From contig DLCH01000016.1 of the NCBI GenBank assembly GCA_002480525.1, positions 19,417 through 83,416 on the forward strand: 64,000 bases of DNA. The letters are read 5' to 3'. Both the position numbers and the translations under genes were made by a program. This document shows, in pieces, positions 30,325 through 39,800 of this stretch. Origin of the DNA: Gammaproteobacteria bacterium UBA7803 (GTDB lineage: Bacteria; Pseudomonadota; Gammaproteobacteria; Pseudomonadales; Azotimanducaceae). Numbering within the stretch: position 1 is the stretch's first letter; each line of letters starts with the position of its first letter. The notes beneath the pieces are model-generated. The model ran no database searches, was not told the origin of the DNA, and saw only the letters and a program-made list of their open reading frames with translations.

Positions 30325-31137
30325 GTGACGCTCAAGGAATTGTGGCACAGGCTCGGCTCGCCCCGCTGGTTCTACCGGATCAGCGGGCCGCTCGCCTGGG
30401 TGCTGGGCATTCTCGCCCTGGTGCTGCTGGTGTCCGGTTCGGTCTGGGGGCTGGCCTTCGCGCCGCCGGACTATCAGCAGGGCAACAGCTTCCGCATCAT
30501 CTACATCCACGTGCCCACCGCCATCGTCGCCCAGTCCGCCTACATGCTGATGGGCGTCGCCGGCGCGATCCTGCTGGTGTGGCGCATGAAGATGGCGGAC
30601 ATGGTGCTGGCCGCGACCGTGCCCTTCGGCATGACCATGACCGCGCTCGCGCTGTTCACCGGGGCGGTCTGGGGCAAGCCGACCTGGGGCGCCTGGTGGG
30701 TCTGGGACGCCCGCACCACCTCGATGCTGGTTCTGCTGTTCCTATACTTCGGACTTTACGCATTGCGTCAGGCGATCCCCAGACAGGAAACTGCCGGCCG
30801 GGCATGCGCCGTGCTGGCGGTGGTCGGGGTGATCAACATCCCGATCATCAAGTACTCGGTGGACTGGTGGCTGACCCTGCATCAGGGCGCGACCTTCCGG
30901 CTCACCGAGGCGCCGGCGATGCCGCCGGAGATGTGGATTCCGCTGGCCGTCAACGTGCTCGGCCTGTACTGCTTCTTCGGCGCCAACCTGGTGGGCCGGC
31001 TGCGCGCCGAGATCGTCCGCCGGGAGGCGCGCACGGCGTGGGTCCGGGCCCTGGCTGCCGGGGAACTCCAGACCGCCCGGGAGGTCTCGGAAGACGAGGT
31101 CCTGAGGATGGGCCCCGGGCCGGGAGCGGGCCGATGA
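30325..31137 (+). CDS. ccmC: Heme handling protein CcmC
   Basis: 270 residues from GTG 30325. Six membrane helices and the periplasmic tryptophan-rich WGKPTWGAWWVWDARTTS motif are present, with flanking His residues in IIYIHVP and LTLHQGA. It loads heme onto CcmE. The C-terminal 45 residues are charged and cytoplasmic. The stop overlaps ccmD by 4 nt. Confidence 0.95.
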   Translation: MTLKELWHRLGSPRWFYRISGPLAWVLGILALVLLVSGSVWGLAFAPPDYQQGNSFRIIYIHVPTAIVAQSAYMLMGVAGAILLVWRMKMADMVLAATVPFGMTMTALALFTGAVWGKPTWGAWWVWDARTTSMLVLLFLYFGLYALRQAIPRQETAGRACAVLAVVGVINIPIIKYSVDWWLTLHQGATFRLTEAPAMPPEMWIPLAVNVLGLYCFFGANLVGRLRAEIVRREARTAWVRALAAGELQTAREVSEDEVLRMGPGPGAGR

Positions 31138-31349
31138 GCTTCGCCAGCTTCGGCGAGTTTCTGAACATGGGCGGCCATGCGCTGTACGTCTGGTTGAGCT
31201 ACGGCGCGGCCGCCGGCGTGATGCTCTACAACTGGGCTGCGGCCAGGCGCCAGCAGCGGCGCGCCCTGCAGGACGTCCTCGACCGGATGCGCCGGGAAGC
31301 CGGCGGTCGGGCGGACGGGCGCGCAGGACGAGGCGACGAGGAACGATGA
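31134..31349 (+). CDS. ccmD: Small membrane protein CcmD
   Basis: 71 residues. It has the family start with GEFLNMGGHALYVWLSYGAA, one membrane helix (about 14-36) and a basic cytoplasmic tail. CcmD stabilises CcmC-CcmE and helps release holo-CcmE. It overlaps ccmC and ccmE by 4 nt at each end. Confidence 0.92.
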   Translation: MSFASFGEFLNMGGHALYVWLSYGAAAGVMLYNWAAARRQQRRALQDVLDRMRREAGGRADGRAGRGDEER

Positions 31350-31792
31350 ATCCGAAACGCAAGCAGAGACTGATGGTGGTGCTGTTCCTGCTGGCCGGGG
31401 CCGGCGCCACGGTGGCGCTCACCCTGCTGGCGCTGAACGAGAACCTGAACCTGTTCTACCCGCCGGATCAGATCGTCAGCGGCGAGGCGCCGACCCAGAC
31501 GCGCATCCGCGCCGGCGGCATGGTCATGGCCGGCAGCGTCGCCCGCCAGGCGAACGGACTCGACGTCAGCTTCGTCCTGACGGACTACGAGGGCTCCGAT
31601 TTCGAAGTGCGCTACAGCGGCATCCTGCCGGACCTGTTCCGGGAGGGGCAGGGCATCCTGGTGCAGGGCCAGCTCGGCAGCGACGGGGTGTTCAAGGCCG
31701 ACGAGGTGCTGGCCAAGCACGACGAGAACTACATGCCGCCGGAACTCGCGGACATGCATCGGCCGGCGGCCCCCGGCGGGGACGCTGAATGA
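31346..31792 (+). CDS. ccmE: Periplasmic heme chaperone CcmE
   Basis: 148 residues with an N-terminal anchor helix (about 9-29), an OB-fold domain and the covalent heme site in VLAKHDENYMPPE. His125 is the attachment residue, with Tyr129 nearby. It carries heme from CcmC to CcmF. It overlaps both neighbours by 4 nt (ATGA). Confidence 0.95.
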   Translation: MNPKRKQRLMVVLFLLAGAGATVALTLLALNENLNLFYPPDQIVSGEAPTQTRIRAGGMVMAGSVARQANGLDVSFVLTDYEGSDFEVRYSGILPDLFREGQGILVQGQLGSDGVFKADEVLAKHDENYMPPELADMHRPAAPGGDAE

Positions 31793-33780
31793 TTCCGGAG
31801 CTCGGCCAGGTCTCGCTGGCGCTGGCGTTCTGCCTGGCGCTGGGCATCACGTTCTTCGGGCTGGCGGGTGCGGCGCTGCGCCGTCCGGTCTGGCTGGGCG
31901 CGCTGAACTCCCTGGTCATCGGCCAGTTCGTGTTCATGGCACTGGCGTTCCTGGCTCTGACCCAGGCCTTTCTCACCGACGACTTCTCCGTGGCCTACGT
32001 GGCCAACAACTCCAACAGCCTGCTGCCCTGGTACTACAAGTTCAGCGCCGTGTGGGGCGCCCACGAGGGCTCGTTCCTGCTGTGGGTGCTGATCATGGCG
32101 GGCTGGACGCTGGCGGTGGCCGTGCGCGGCCGCCATCTCCCGGGTGATTTCCTCGGCCGGGTGCTCGGGGTCATGGGCCTGCTCAACATCGGCTTCCTGG
32201 CGTTTCTCATCTGGACCAGCAACCCCTTCGAGCGGCTGGTGCCGATGACCCCGGCGGACGGCGCCGACCTCAATCCGCTGCTCCAGGACTTCGGGCTGAT
32301 CGTTCATCCGCCCATGCTCTACATGGGCTACGTCGGCTTCTCGGTGGCGTTCGCCTTCGCCGTGGCGGCGCTGCTGTCCGGTCGGCTGGATGCCACCTGG
32401 GCGCGCTGGTCCCGGCCGTGGAGCAACGTCGCCTGGGCGTTTTTGACCCTGGGCATCGGCCTGGGAAGCTGGTGGGCCTACTACGAACTGGGCTGGGGCG
32501 GCTGGTGGTTCTGGGATCCGGTGGAGAACGCCTCGTTCATGCCCTGGCTGGCGGGCACGGCGCTGATCCATTCCCTGGCGGTCACCGAGAAGCGCGGCAC
32601 GTTCAAGAGCTGGACCCTGCTGCTGGCCATCACCACGTTCTCGCTGTCGCTGCTCGGCGCGTTCATCGTCCGTTCCGGGGTGCTCACCTCGGTGCACGCG
32701 TTCGCCGTCGACCCGACCCGGGGGCTGTTCATCCTGGCGTTTCTGGTGCTGGTGGTGGGCGGTTCGCTGCTGCTCTACGGCCTGCGGGCCACCACCATGC
32801 GCTCCCGGGTCGGCTACACCCTGTTCAGCCGCGAGGCGTTCCTGCTGGTCAACAACATCCTGCTGGTGGTGGCCATGGCGGTGGTGCTGCTGGGCACCCT
32901 GTACCCGCTGGCCTACGAGGCGGCCACCGGCGGCGACAAGGTGTCCATCGGTCCGCCCTACTTCAATCGTCTGTTCGTGCCGCTGATGCTGCTGCTCAGC
33001 GTCGCCCTGGGGCTCGCGCCGCTGGTGCAGTGGAAGCGCACCCGCAGCGACCGCCTGCGGCGGGATCTGCGCTGGATGGTGCCGGGCGCCCTCGCGGCCG
33101 GGGTCGGCGTGCCGCTGGTGGTGTCCGGCGCGGTGCCCTGGCAGGCGGCTGCGGCGTTCGGCCTGGCCGTCTGGGTGCTGCTGGCCCATGCCGCGGACCT
33201 CGTCCGTCGGGCCCGTCCCGGGCTGCGGCGCGTGCCGCTCGCCTACTGGGGCATGAGCCTCGCCCACGTCGGCTTCGCGGTCACCCTGATCGGCGTGTCG
33301 ATGACCTCGGTGCTGTCGGTGGAGGAGGACCTGCGGATGTCGCCGGGCCAAACCTCCGAGCTCGGCTACCTGAGCGTGCGCTTCGACGGCGTGTCGAACC
33401 GGCAGGGCCCCAATTTCGTCGCTCAGCGCGGCGATTTCCTGATCACCGAAGGCAACCGGCAGTACCGTCTGTATCCGGAGAAGCGCCGCTACCTGGCGCG
33501 CGGCAACGTCATGACCGAGGCGGCCATCAGCCCGGGACTGATGCGCGACGTCTACATGTCCCTGGGCGAACCGCTGGACAACGGCGACTGGGCGGTGCGG
33601 ATGCAGCTCAAGCCCTACGTCCGCTGGATCTGGCTGGGCAGCCTGATCATGGCCCTGGGCGGGGCACTCGCCGTGCTGGACGCCCGCTACCGGCGGCTGC
33701 GGCAGCGCTTCGCTGCCCCCGCCGGCGCGGCGCCGGCGCCCGAGCTGTCTGGAACGCCGCTGCCCGGAGAGGCCCGGTGA
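31789..33780 (+). CDS. ccmF: Cytochrome c heme lyase subunit CcmF
   Basis: 663 residues with about fifteen membrane helices. The WWD heme motif GWGGWWFWDPVENASFMPWL and the family segments YYKFSAVWGAHEGSFLLWVL and HPPMLYMGYVGFSVAFAFAV are clear. It attaches heme to apocytochrome CxxCH motifs with CcmH and CcmI. Its stop overlaps the GTG of ccmG by 4 nt. Confidence 0.96.
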   Translation: MIPELGQVSLALAFCLALGITFFGLAGAALRRPVWLGALNSLVIGQFVFMALAFLALTQAFLTDDFSVAYVANNSNSLLPWYYKFSAVWGAHEGSFLLWVLIMAGWTLAVAVRGRHLPGDFLGRVLGVMGLLNIGFLAFLIWTSNPFERLVPMTPADGADLNPLLQDFGLIVHPPMLYMGYVGFSVAFAFAVAALLSGRLDATWARWSRPWSNVAWAFLTLGIGLGSWWAYYELGWGGWWFWDPVENASFMPWLAGTALIHSLAVTEKRGTFKSWTLLLAITTFSLSLLGAFIVRSGVLTSVHAFAVDPTRGLFILAFLVLVVGGSLLLYGLRATTMRSRVGYTLFSREAFLLVNNILLVVAMAVVLLGTLYPLAYEAATGGDKVSIGPPYFNRLFVPLMLLLSVALGLAPLVQWKRTRSDRLRRDLRWMVPGALAAGVGVPLVVSGAVPWQAAAAFGLAVWVLLAHAADLVRRARPGLRRVPLAYWGMSLAHVGFAVTLIGVSMTSVLSVEEDLRMSPGQTSELGYLSVRFDGVSNRQGPNFVAQRGDFLITEGNRQYRLYPEKRRYLARGNVMTEAAISPGLMRDVYMSLGEPLDNGDWAVRMQLKPYVRWIWLGSLIMALGGALAVLDARYRRLRQRFAAPAGAAPAPELSGTPLPGEAR

Positions 33781-34313
33781 GCCGCGCCAGCCTGTTCATT
33801 CCCATCAGCGTGTTCGCGCTGATCATCGGCGTGGGCTGGATCGGCTTCAGCCTCAACGACCCCCACGAGCTGCCGAGCGCCCTGCTGGGCAAGCCCTTTC
33901 CCGACTTCGAGGCGCCGCGCCTGCACGAGCCGGATCAGCGGGTGTCCCGGGACGACCTGCTCGGCGAGCCGGTGCTGGTGAACGTCTGGGCCACCTGGTG
34001 CCCCACCTGCGCGGCGGAGCACGACGAGCTGCTGCGGATCCGCGACGAGACCGGGCTGCGCATCGTCGGCGTGAACTACAAGGACGACGCCGCCAAGGCG
34101 CGCCGCTGGCTGGAGGCCTACGGCAACCCCTACGACCTGATCATCCAGGATCCGGACGGCTCCCTGGGCGTGGAGCTCGGCGTCTACGGCGCGCCGGAGA
34201 GTTTCCTCCTCGACCGGGCAGGCACCATCGTCTACAAGCGGGTCGGCGACATCAATCCGCGCATCTGGCGCGACGAGCTGCGCCCGGCGCTGATGCAGGT
34301 GATGGATGGCTGA
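33777..34313 (+). CDS. ccmG: Thiol:disulfide interchange protein CcmG (DsbE)
   Basis: 178 residues from GTG 33777. One N-terminal membrane anchor precedes a thioredoxin fold with the active site W-C75-P-T-C78, the acidic helix and the cis-Pro segment VYGAPESFLLD. It keeps apocytochrome cysteines reduced. The 3' end overlaps ccmH by 8 nt. Confidence 0.94.
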   Translation: MSRASLFIPISVFALIIGVGWIGFSLNDPHELPSALLGKPFPDFEAPRLHEPDQRVSRDDLLGEPVLVNVWATWCPTCAAEHDELLRIRDETGLRIVGVNYKDDAAKARRWLEAYGNPYDLIIQDPDGSLGVELGVYGAPESFLLDRAGTIVYKRVGDINPRIWRDELRPALMQVMDG

Positions 34314-34761
34314 GCGTCTCGGCGTGCTGCTCCTGGCGTTCGCCTGGGCCACGGCCGCCCTGGCGGCCAGCCCGGTGGACCTGTACGACTTCGACAGCGA
34401 CGCTCAGGAGTCGCGCTATCGCGCGCTCATCGCCGAGCTGCGCTGCCCGAAGTGCCTGAACACCAACCTGGCCGGCTCCGACGCGCCCATCGCCCAGGAC
34501 CTGCGCCGCACCGTGCACCGGCTGATCACCGAGGAAGGCATGAGCGACGACGAGATTCTCGCCTTCCTGCAGGCCCGCTACGGGGATTTCGTGCTCTACG
34601 ACCCGCCGTTCCGCCCGGATACCTGGGTGCTCTGGCTGGCGCCGGTGCTGTTCCTCGCCGCCGGCGCCCTGGTGCTGTGGCGGATGCTGCGCCAGCCCCG
34701 CCCGGCGGCGCTGTCCGAACAGGAATCCGCCGAGCTGCGGCGCATACTGGAACGGGACTGA
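34306..34761 (+). CDS. ccmH: Cytochrome c maturation protein CcmH (thiol-redox subunit)
   Basis: 151 residues. Signal peptide (LLLAFAWATAALA), then the periplasmic three-helix domain with LRCPKCLNTN (Cys47, Cys50), DLRRTVHRLITEEG and YGDFVLYDPPF, then one membrane helix. It passes reducing power to apocytochrome c. The stop shares one base with the ccmI ATG. Confidence 0.94.
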   Translation: MAERLGVLLLAFAWATAALAASPVDLYDFDSDAQESRYRALIAELRCPKCLNTNLAGSDAPIAQDLRRTVHRLITEEGMSDDEILAFLQARYGDFVLYDPPFRPDTWVLWLAPVLFLAAGALVLWRMLRQPRPAALSEQESAELRRILERD

Positions 34762-35978
34762 TGCTCTGGATCACCACCGGCGGCCTGCTGGCCCTGGCCC
34801 TGGCGTTCGCCCTGTGGCCGTTTCTGCGGGCGTCCCGGGCGCAGGTTCCGGGTGACGACGTGACCGGCGACCGCCGGGCGGCGATGCGCGCCCTGTACCG
34901 GGACCGGGTGGCGGAGATCGAGCGCGAGACCGGGGCGGGGCAGCTCGATCCGGAGATCCGCCAGGAGGTCGAAGCGGAGCTTGGCGCCAACCTGCTCGAC
35001 GAGTTCCGGCACGCCGACGAGCCCGGCGCCGCCGCCGCGGCGCCGCCGGCCCGGGGGCTGCGCGGCGCGCTGTGGGCGACGCTCGGCGTGCTGCCGCTGC
35101 TCGCCGTGGTCATCTATCTCACGGTCGGCGAGCCGGATGCCGTCGACCTCGCCGGCGCCTCCGAGGTGGTGCGGCTCGATCCCCAGGCCGACCGGACCGA
35201 GCTGGAGCGCTGGCGCGACCGGCTGACCGAGCGGGTCGCCCGCCATCCCGACGACGGCCAGAGCTGGTACCTGCTGGGAGTGGCGCGGCTGCAGCTCGGG
35301 CGCTTCGCGCCGGCGGCAGAGGCCTTCGCCACCGCCAGCGCGCGGATCGGCACCGACCCTGGCATCGACATCTACTGGTTGCAGGCCCGTTATCTCGCCG
35401 ACGGCGGGACCCTCGGCCCCGAGGCCCGCGCCATCGCCGCCCGGGTGCTGGCGTCGCGGCCGAATCATCCGCTGGTGCTGGAGATGTACGCCATCGACGC
35501 GTTCCGCGCCGGCGACTACCGCGAAGCGGCGGCGCATCTCAATCAGGCGCTCAGCAACGACCTCTCGGACACCCAGGCCGAGGCCCTGCTCGCCGGGCTG
35601 GCCCAGGCCCGCAGCCGGATGACGCCGCTGTCGCCCAGCGTCACCGTGTCCGTGGCGGCCGCGGCCGGAGCCCCGCCGCAGGCCACCGTGTTCGTGATCG
35701 CCCGCCCGCCGGGCGGCGGCATGCCCTATGCCGTGGTGCGGCGACCTGCCCGCCTGCTGCCCCTGGACGTCACGCTGGACGACACGGTGAGCATGAGCCC
35801 GGCCCGGCCGCTGTCCGGCGCGGAGGCGTTCGAAGTGGTGGTGCGGCTCAGCCGCAGCGGCACCGCGGCGCCCGCGCCCGGCGACTGGGAGTGGCGCTCC
35901 GACGTGCTGCGCACCGGCGAGCTCGGGTCCGCCGCCGAGCTCGACGCCCGCCTGCGCCCGCCCGCCGTCGGCGGCTGA
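34761..35978 (+). CDS. ccmI: Cytochrome c biogenesis protein CcmI (TPR subunit)
   Basis: 405 residues. An N-terminal helix (1-20), a coiled cytoplasmic segment (AMRALYRDRVAEIERETGAG) and a second membrane helix (about 97-115) precede a TPR domain (DGQSWYLLGVARLQLGRFAP, PLVLEMYAIDAFRAGDYREA). A beta-rich C-terminal domain of about 120 residues follows, as in the C-terminal half of E. coli CcmH. It binds the apocytochrome C-terminus. It is the last gene of the operon. Confidence 0.92.
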   Translation: MLWITTGGLLALALAFALWPFLRASRAQVPGDDVTGDRRAAMRALYRDRVAEIERETGAGQLDPEIRQEVEAELGANLLDEFRHADEPGAAAAAPPARGLRGALWATLGVLPLLAVVIYLTVGEPDAVDLAGASEVVRLDPQADRTELERWRDRLTERVARHPDDGQSWYLLGVARLQLGRFAPAAEAFATASARIGTDPGIDIYWLQARYLADGGTLGPEARAIAARVLASRPNHPLVLEMYAIDAFRAGDYREAAAHLNQALSNDLSDTQAEALLAGLAQARSRMTPLSPSVTVSVAAAAGAPPQATVFVIARPPGGGMPYAVVRRPARLLPLDVTLDDTVSMSPARPLSGAEAFEVVVRLSRSGTAAPAPGDWEWRSDVLRTGELGSAAELDARLRPPAVGG

Positions 35979-36058
35979 ACGCCGCCGGGTCCCCGCCGGG
36001 AACCCCTGCCCACCGCGCCGGTCAAAGCGGAGGGACAGGTGGGCTGAGAGAGCGCCTC

Positions 36059-36724
36059 ATGCAATTCGAACCGGCCGCGAGTCTGACGGAGAAGATCGCC
36101 GATCATCTGGGTGGCGAGATCATCGCCGGCCGGCTGCGGCCCAGATCCCGGATCCAGGAACTGAAGGTGGCCTCGGAGCTGGGCGTGTCCCGGGGCTCCG
36201 TGCGCGAGGCGCTGCTGATTCTCGAGCGGCGCTACCTGGTCGAGATCCTGCCCAGACGGGGCGCCATGGTCAGCTCGCTGGAGTCCGAGGAGCTGGCCAA
36301 CTGCTCGGAGCTGGTCACGGAGCTGCAGACGTCGTTCTACCGCAAGCTGGCCGGCCGCCGGGGGCTGGATCTCGATCCGTTCCAGGCGGCCATCCGCGCC
36401 ATGGGCGGGGCCGTGGCCCGGGACGATCTCGACGGCGTGGTCGAGGCCCGGCGCGATTTCGTCCAGGCCGGTTTCGGTCAGCTCAGGAATTTCTATCTGG
36501 TGTCGGTGCTGAAGGGGCTGATCCCGTCCGGTATGCGCCTCAGCTATCTGGCGGCGGCCCATCCCGATTACGACCTTCGGGACAGCCTGCGTTTCCATCA
36601 GTCGCTGCTGAAGGGCATCGCCGAGGGTGACGGCGAGCAGATCGCCCAGCTCGTGCACGGCTTCAACGGCCGCGAGCGCCGGCTGGCGTTCGGTTCCGTG
36701 CAGGAGCGTCGCGCCACCGCCTGA
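36059..36724 (+). CDS. GntR-family transcriptional regulator
   Basis: 221 residues from ATG 36059. The winged helix-turn-helix occupies about 5-75 (IIAGRLRPRSRIQELKVASE, LGVSRGSVREALLILERRYL), followed by an all-helical FCD-like effector domain. Such regulators answer to small carboxylates or sugars. Neither neighbour is a metabolic target, so its regulon cannot be guessed. The start is chosen by the HTH position; the ribosome site is weak. Confidence 0.88.
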   Translation: MQFEPAASLTEKIADHLGGEIIAGRLRPRSRIQELKVASELGVSRGSVREALLILERRYLVEILPRRGAMVSSLESEELANCSELVTELQTSFYRKLAGRRGLDLDPFQAAIRAMGGAVARDDLDGVVEARRDFVQAGFGQLRNFYLVSVLKGLIPSGMRLSYLAAAHPDYDLRDSLRFHQSLLKGIAEGDGEQIAQLVHGFNGRERRLAFGSVQERRATA

Positions 36725-36827
36725 CGCGGCGGCCAGGGTCCGCTCCGGGCCCTTTCCGCCAGCGCCGCAACGTCGGCCTGTGGATAACTCCACGGGCCGC
36801 AAAGCGCCATTTTTTCGCCACTTTTCC

Positions 36828-36856
36828 GCGACAATGCCGGGAGATTTGCTTAGACT
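36828..36856 (+). promoter_or_regulatory. Candidate sigma-70 promoter of smc
   Basis: GCGACA (36828-36833) and TAGACT (36851-36856) are separated by 17 nt, each with 4 of 6 consensus bases, in an AT-richer patch 37 nt before the smc ATG. Confidence 0.4.
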
Positions 36857-36892
36857 TCGCGCTTTGCAGACCCGGGGCGTGCGACCGATCGA

Positions 36893-39800
36893 ATGCGGCT
36901 GAAGCAGATCAAACTCGCCGGTTTCAAATCCTTCGTCGATCCGACCACCGTCTCGCTCCCCGGCAATCGCTGTGCCGTGGTGGGGCCGAACGGCTGCGGC
37001 AAGTCGAACATCATCGACGCCGTGCGCTGGGTGATGGGCGAGAGCTCCGCCAAGCAGCTCCGCGGCGAGAACATCACCGACGTCATCTTCAACGGCTCCA
37101 ACACCCGCAAGCCCACGGCCCAGGCCAGCATCGAGCTGGTGTTCGACAACAGCGACGGCCGCATCGGCGGCGAGTACTCCGCCTACGCCGAGATCGCGAT
37201 CCGCCGCCAGGTCACCCGGGATGCGCAGTCCAGCTACTTCCTGAACGGCAACCGCTGCCGGCGCAAGGACATCCTCGACATCTTCCTCGGCACGGGCTTC
37301 GGCCCGCGCAGCTACTCGATCATCGAGCAGGGCATGATCAGCCAGCTCGTCGAGGCCAAGCCCGAGGAGCTGCGGGTGTACCTCGAGGAGGCGGCGGGGA
37401 TCTCCAAGTACAAGGAGCGTCGCCGGGAGACCGAGAACCGCATCCGCCACACCCGGGAGAACCTCGAGCGCCTGACGGACCTGCGCGAGGAGCTCGGCCG
37501 CCAGCTCGACCGGCTGCAGCGCCAGGCCCGGGCCGCCGAGCGCTACAAGGAGCTCAAGGCCGAGGAGCGGCGGCTGACCGCGGAGCTGCACACGCTGCGC
37601 TACGTGAACCTGCACGCCACCCTGGAGGCACGCCAGAGCGAGATCCGCGAGCTGGAGGTCGCGCTGGAGAAGGCGGCCTCGGAGCAGCAGCACATCGACA
37701 CCGAGATCGAGCGCCGCCGGTCCAGGCACGCCGACGCGTCCGAGGAGTTCAACAAGGTCCAGGGCCGCTACTACCAGATCGGCGCCGACATCGCCCGCGT
37801 CGAGGAGGCGATCCAGTTCAACCAGCAGCGGGTCAAGCAGCTCGAGCTGGATCTGGACACGGTGGCCCAGCGGTCCGAGGAGGCGAGCCGCCAGCTTGGC
37901 ATGGACGAGGCCGAGATCGAAGCCCTGCGGGGCCGCATCGGCGAGCTCGAGCCCCAGGTCGAGACGGCCTCCGACGAGGATCGCGCCAGCTCGGAAGCGC
38001 TGGCGTCGCTGGAGAGCCGCAACCGCGAGTGGCAGCAGGAGTGGGAGACCCTGAACCGGCAGGTCGCCGAGCACGAGCGCACCGCCGAGGTGCAGGCGTC
38101 CCGGGTGGATCACGTCGAGCAGCTTCTGGCGCGCCTGCGCAGCCGGCGCGAGCAGCTCGAGGCCGACGCCGAGCGGGTGCCGGTGGTGGCCAGCGACGAC
38201 GTCGACAGCCTGGCCCAGGAGATCGCCGCCCTGGACGAGGAGCGGCGGCACAACGAGCAGGACATCGACCGCTGCCTGGCCGATCTCGGCGCGGCCCGCG
38301 AGGAGGTGCTCGAGAACGAGCGCGTGCTGGACGACGCCCGCGGCGATGTGCAGACCCTGCGCCACGAGCTGGCGAGCCTGGAAGCCGTGCAGCAGGCGGC
38401 GCTGGGGCGCGACGAGCGGCAGGCCCACGACTGGCTCGGCGAGCACGGCCTCGGCGACGCCCGGCGCCTGGGCGAGCTGCTGGCCGTCGCCCCGGGCTGG
38501 GAGCGCGCGGTCGAGACGGTGCTCGGCGACTACCTGCAGGCCATCCCGGTGGCCCGCATCGACGACTACGAGGCGGCCCTGGCGGGGCTGTCCGAGGGCG
38601 GCGTGACCCTGGTGGAAGGCCGCGTCGAGGCCGAGTACGCCGGCGAGCTGCCGAGCCTGGCCTCGCTGGTGCGCAGCCAGGATCTCAAGCTCGGCTCGGT
38701 GCTGCACGGCGTCTACGCGGCGGAGACCGCCGACGTGGCGTTCGCGGAACGGCGCCGGCTGGCGCCCCAGGAAAGCATCATCACCCGGCAGGGCATCTGG
38801 GTGGGCCCGGACTGGGTCCGCGTGCTCGGCCGCGCGGACGAAGAGGCCGGCATCATCGAGCGGGCCCAGCAGATCGACACCCTGAGCCTGCGTGTCGAGG
38901 AGGCCGAGCGCCACCTCGGCGATCTGCAGGGCCGGGTGGCCCGGGGCCGGGCGCGGGTCGAGGCCCTCGAGGCCGAGCGGGAACGCGCCCAGTCCCGCTC
39001 CAACGAGCTGAATCAGCGGCTCGGCGAGCTGAAGACCGACCACGGCGTGCGCCGGGTGCAGAAGGAAGAGGCCGACGCCCGCCGCGAGCGGATGCGGCGC
39101 GAAGGCGAGGAGCTCGACGCGCAGATCGCCCAGGAAGTCGACAAGCTCGGCGAATCCCGGACGGCGCTGGCCGAGGCCGAGCAGGCCCGCGAGATCCGCG
39201 CCGAGGAGCGCGCGGCGTTCGCGCTCACCCGGCAGGACAACGAGCGCGAGCTCGAAGCGGCCCGCGACGCCGCCCGCAACGCCCGGGACCGCTACCACGC
39301 GCTGAACGGCGAGCTCGGCAGCCTGCGCTCGCGGCTGTCCGCCAGCGAGACGGCCCGCCAGCGCCTGCTGCGGCAGCGTCAGGAGCTCGAGGAGCAGCAG
39401 CGCCAGCTCGAGAACGGCATCCAGGACAACGCCCGGCCCCTGCCGGAGCTGAAGGCGGAGCTCGAAGCCAAGCTCGAGAGCCGGGTCGCCGAGGAGGCGA
39501 AGCTCGGCGAGGTGCGGTCGTCCCTCGAGACCATCGACGCCGAGGTGCGCGAGCTGGAAGCGGCCCGCGGCGAGGCGGAGAACCAGCTCGCCGAGGTGCG
39601 CTCGAAGCTCGAGTCCGCCCGGGTGGACCGTCAGGGCCTGATGGTGGAGGAGCGCAACCTGGTCGAGCAGGTGAAAGCCACCGGCTTCGAGCTGGAGGCG
39701 GTCAAGGCCTCGCTGGCCGAGGACGCCTCGGAAGAGGCCGCCGCGGAAGCGCTGGCGGCGGTGGACCGGCGCATTCAGCGGCTCGGGCCGATCAACCTGG

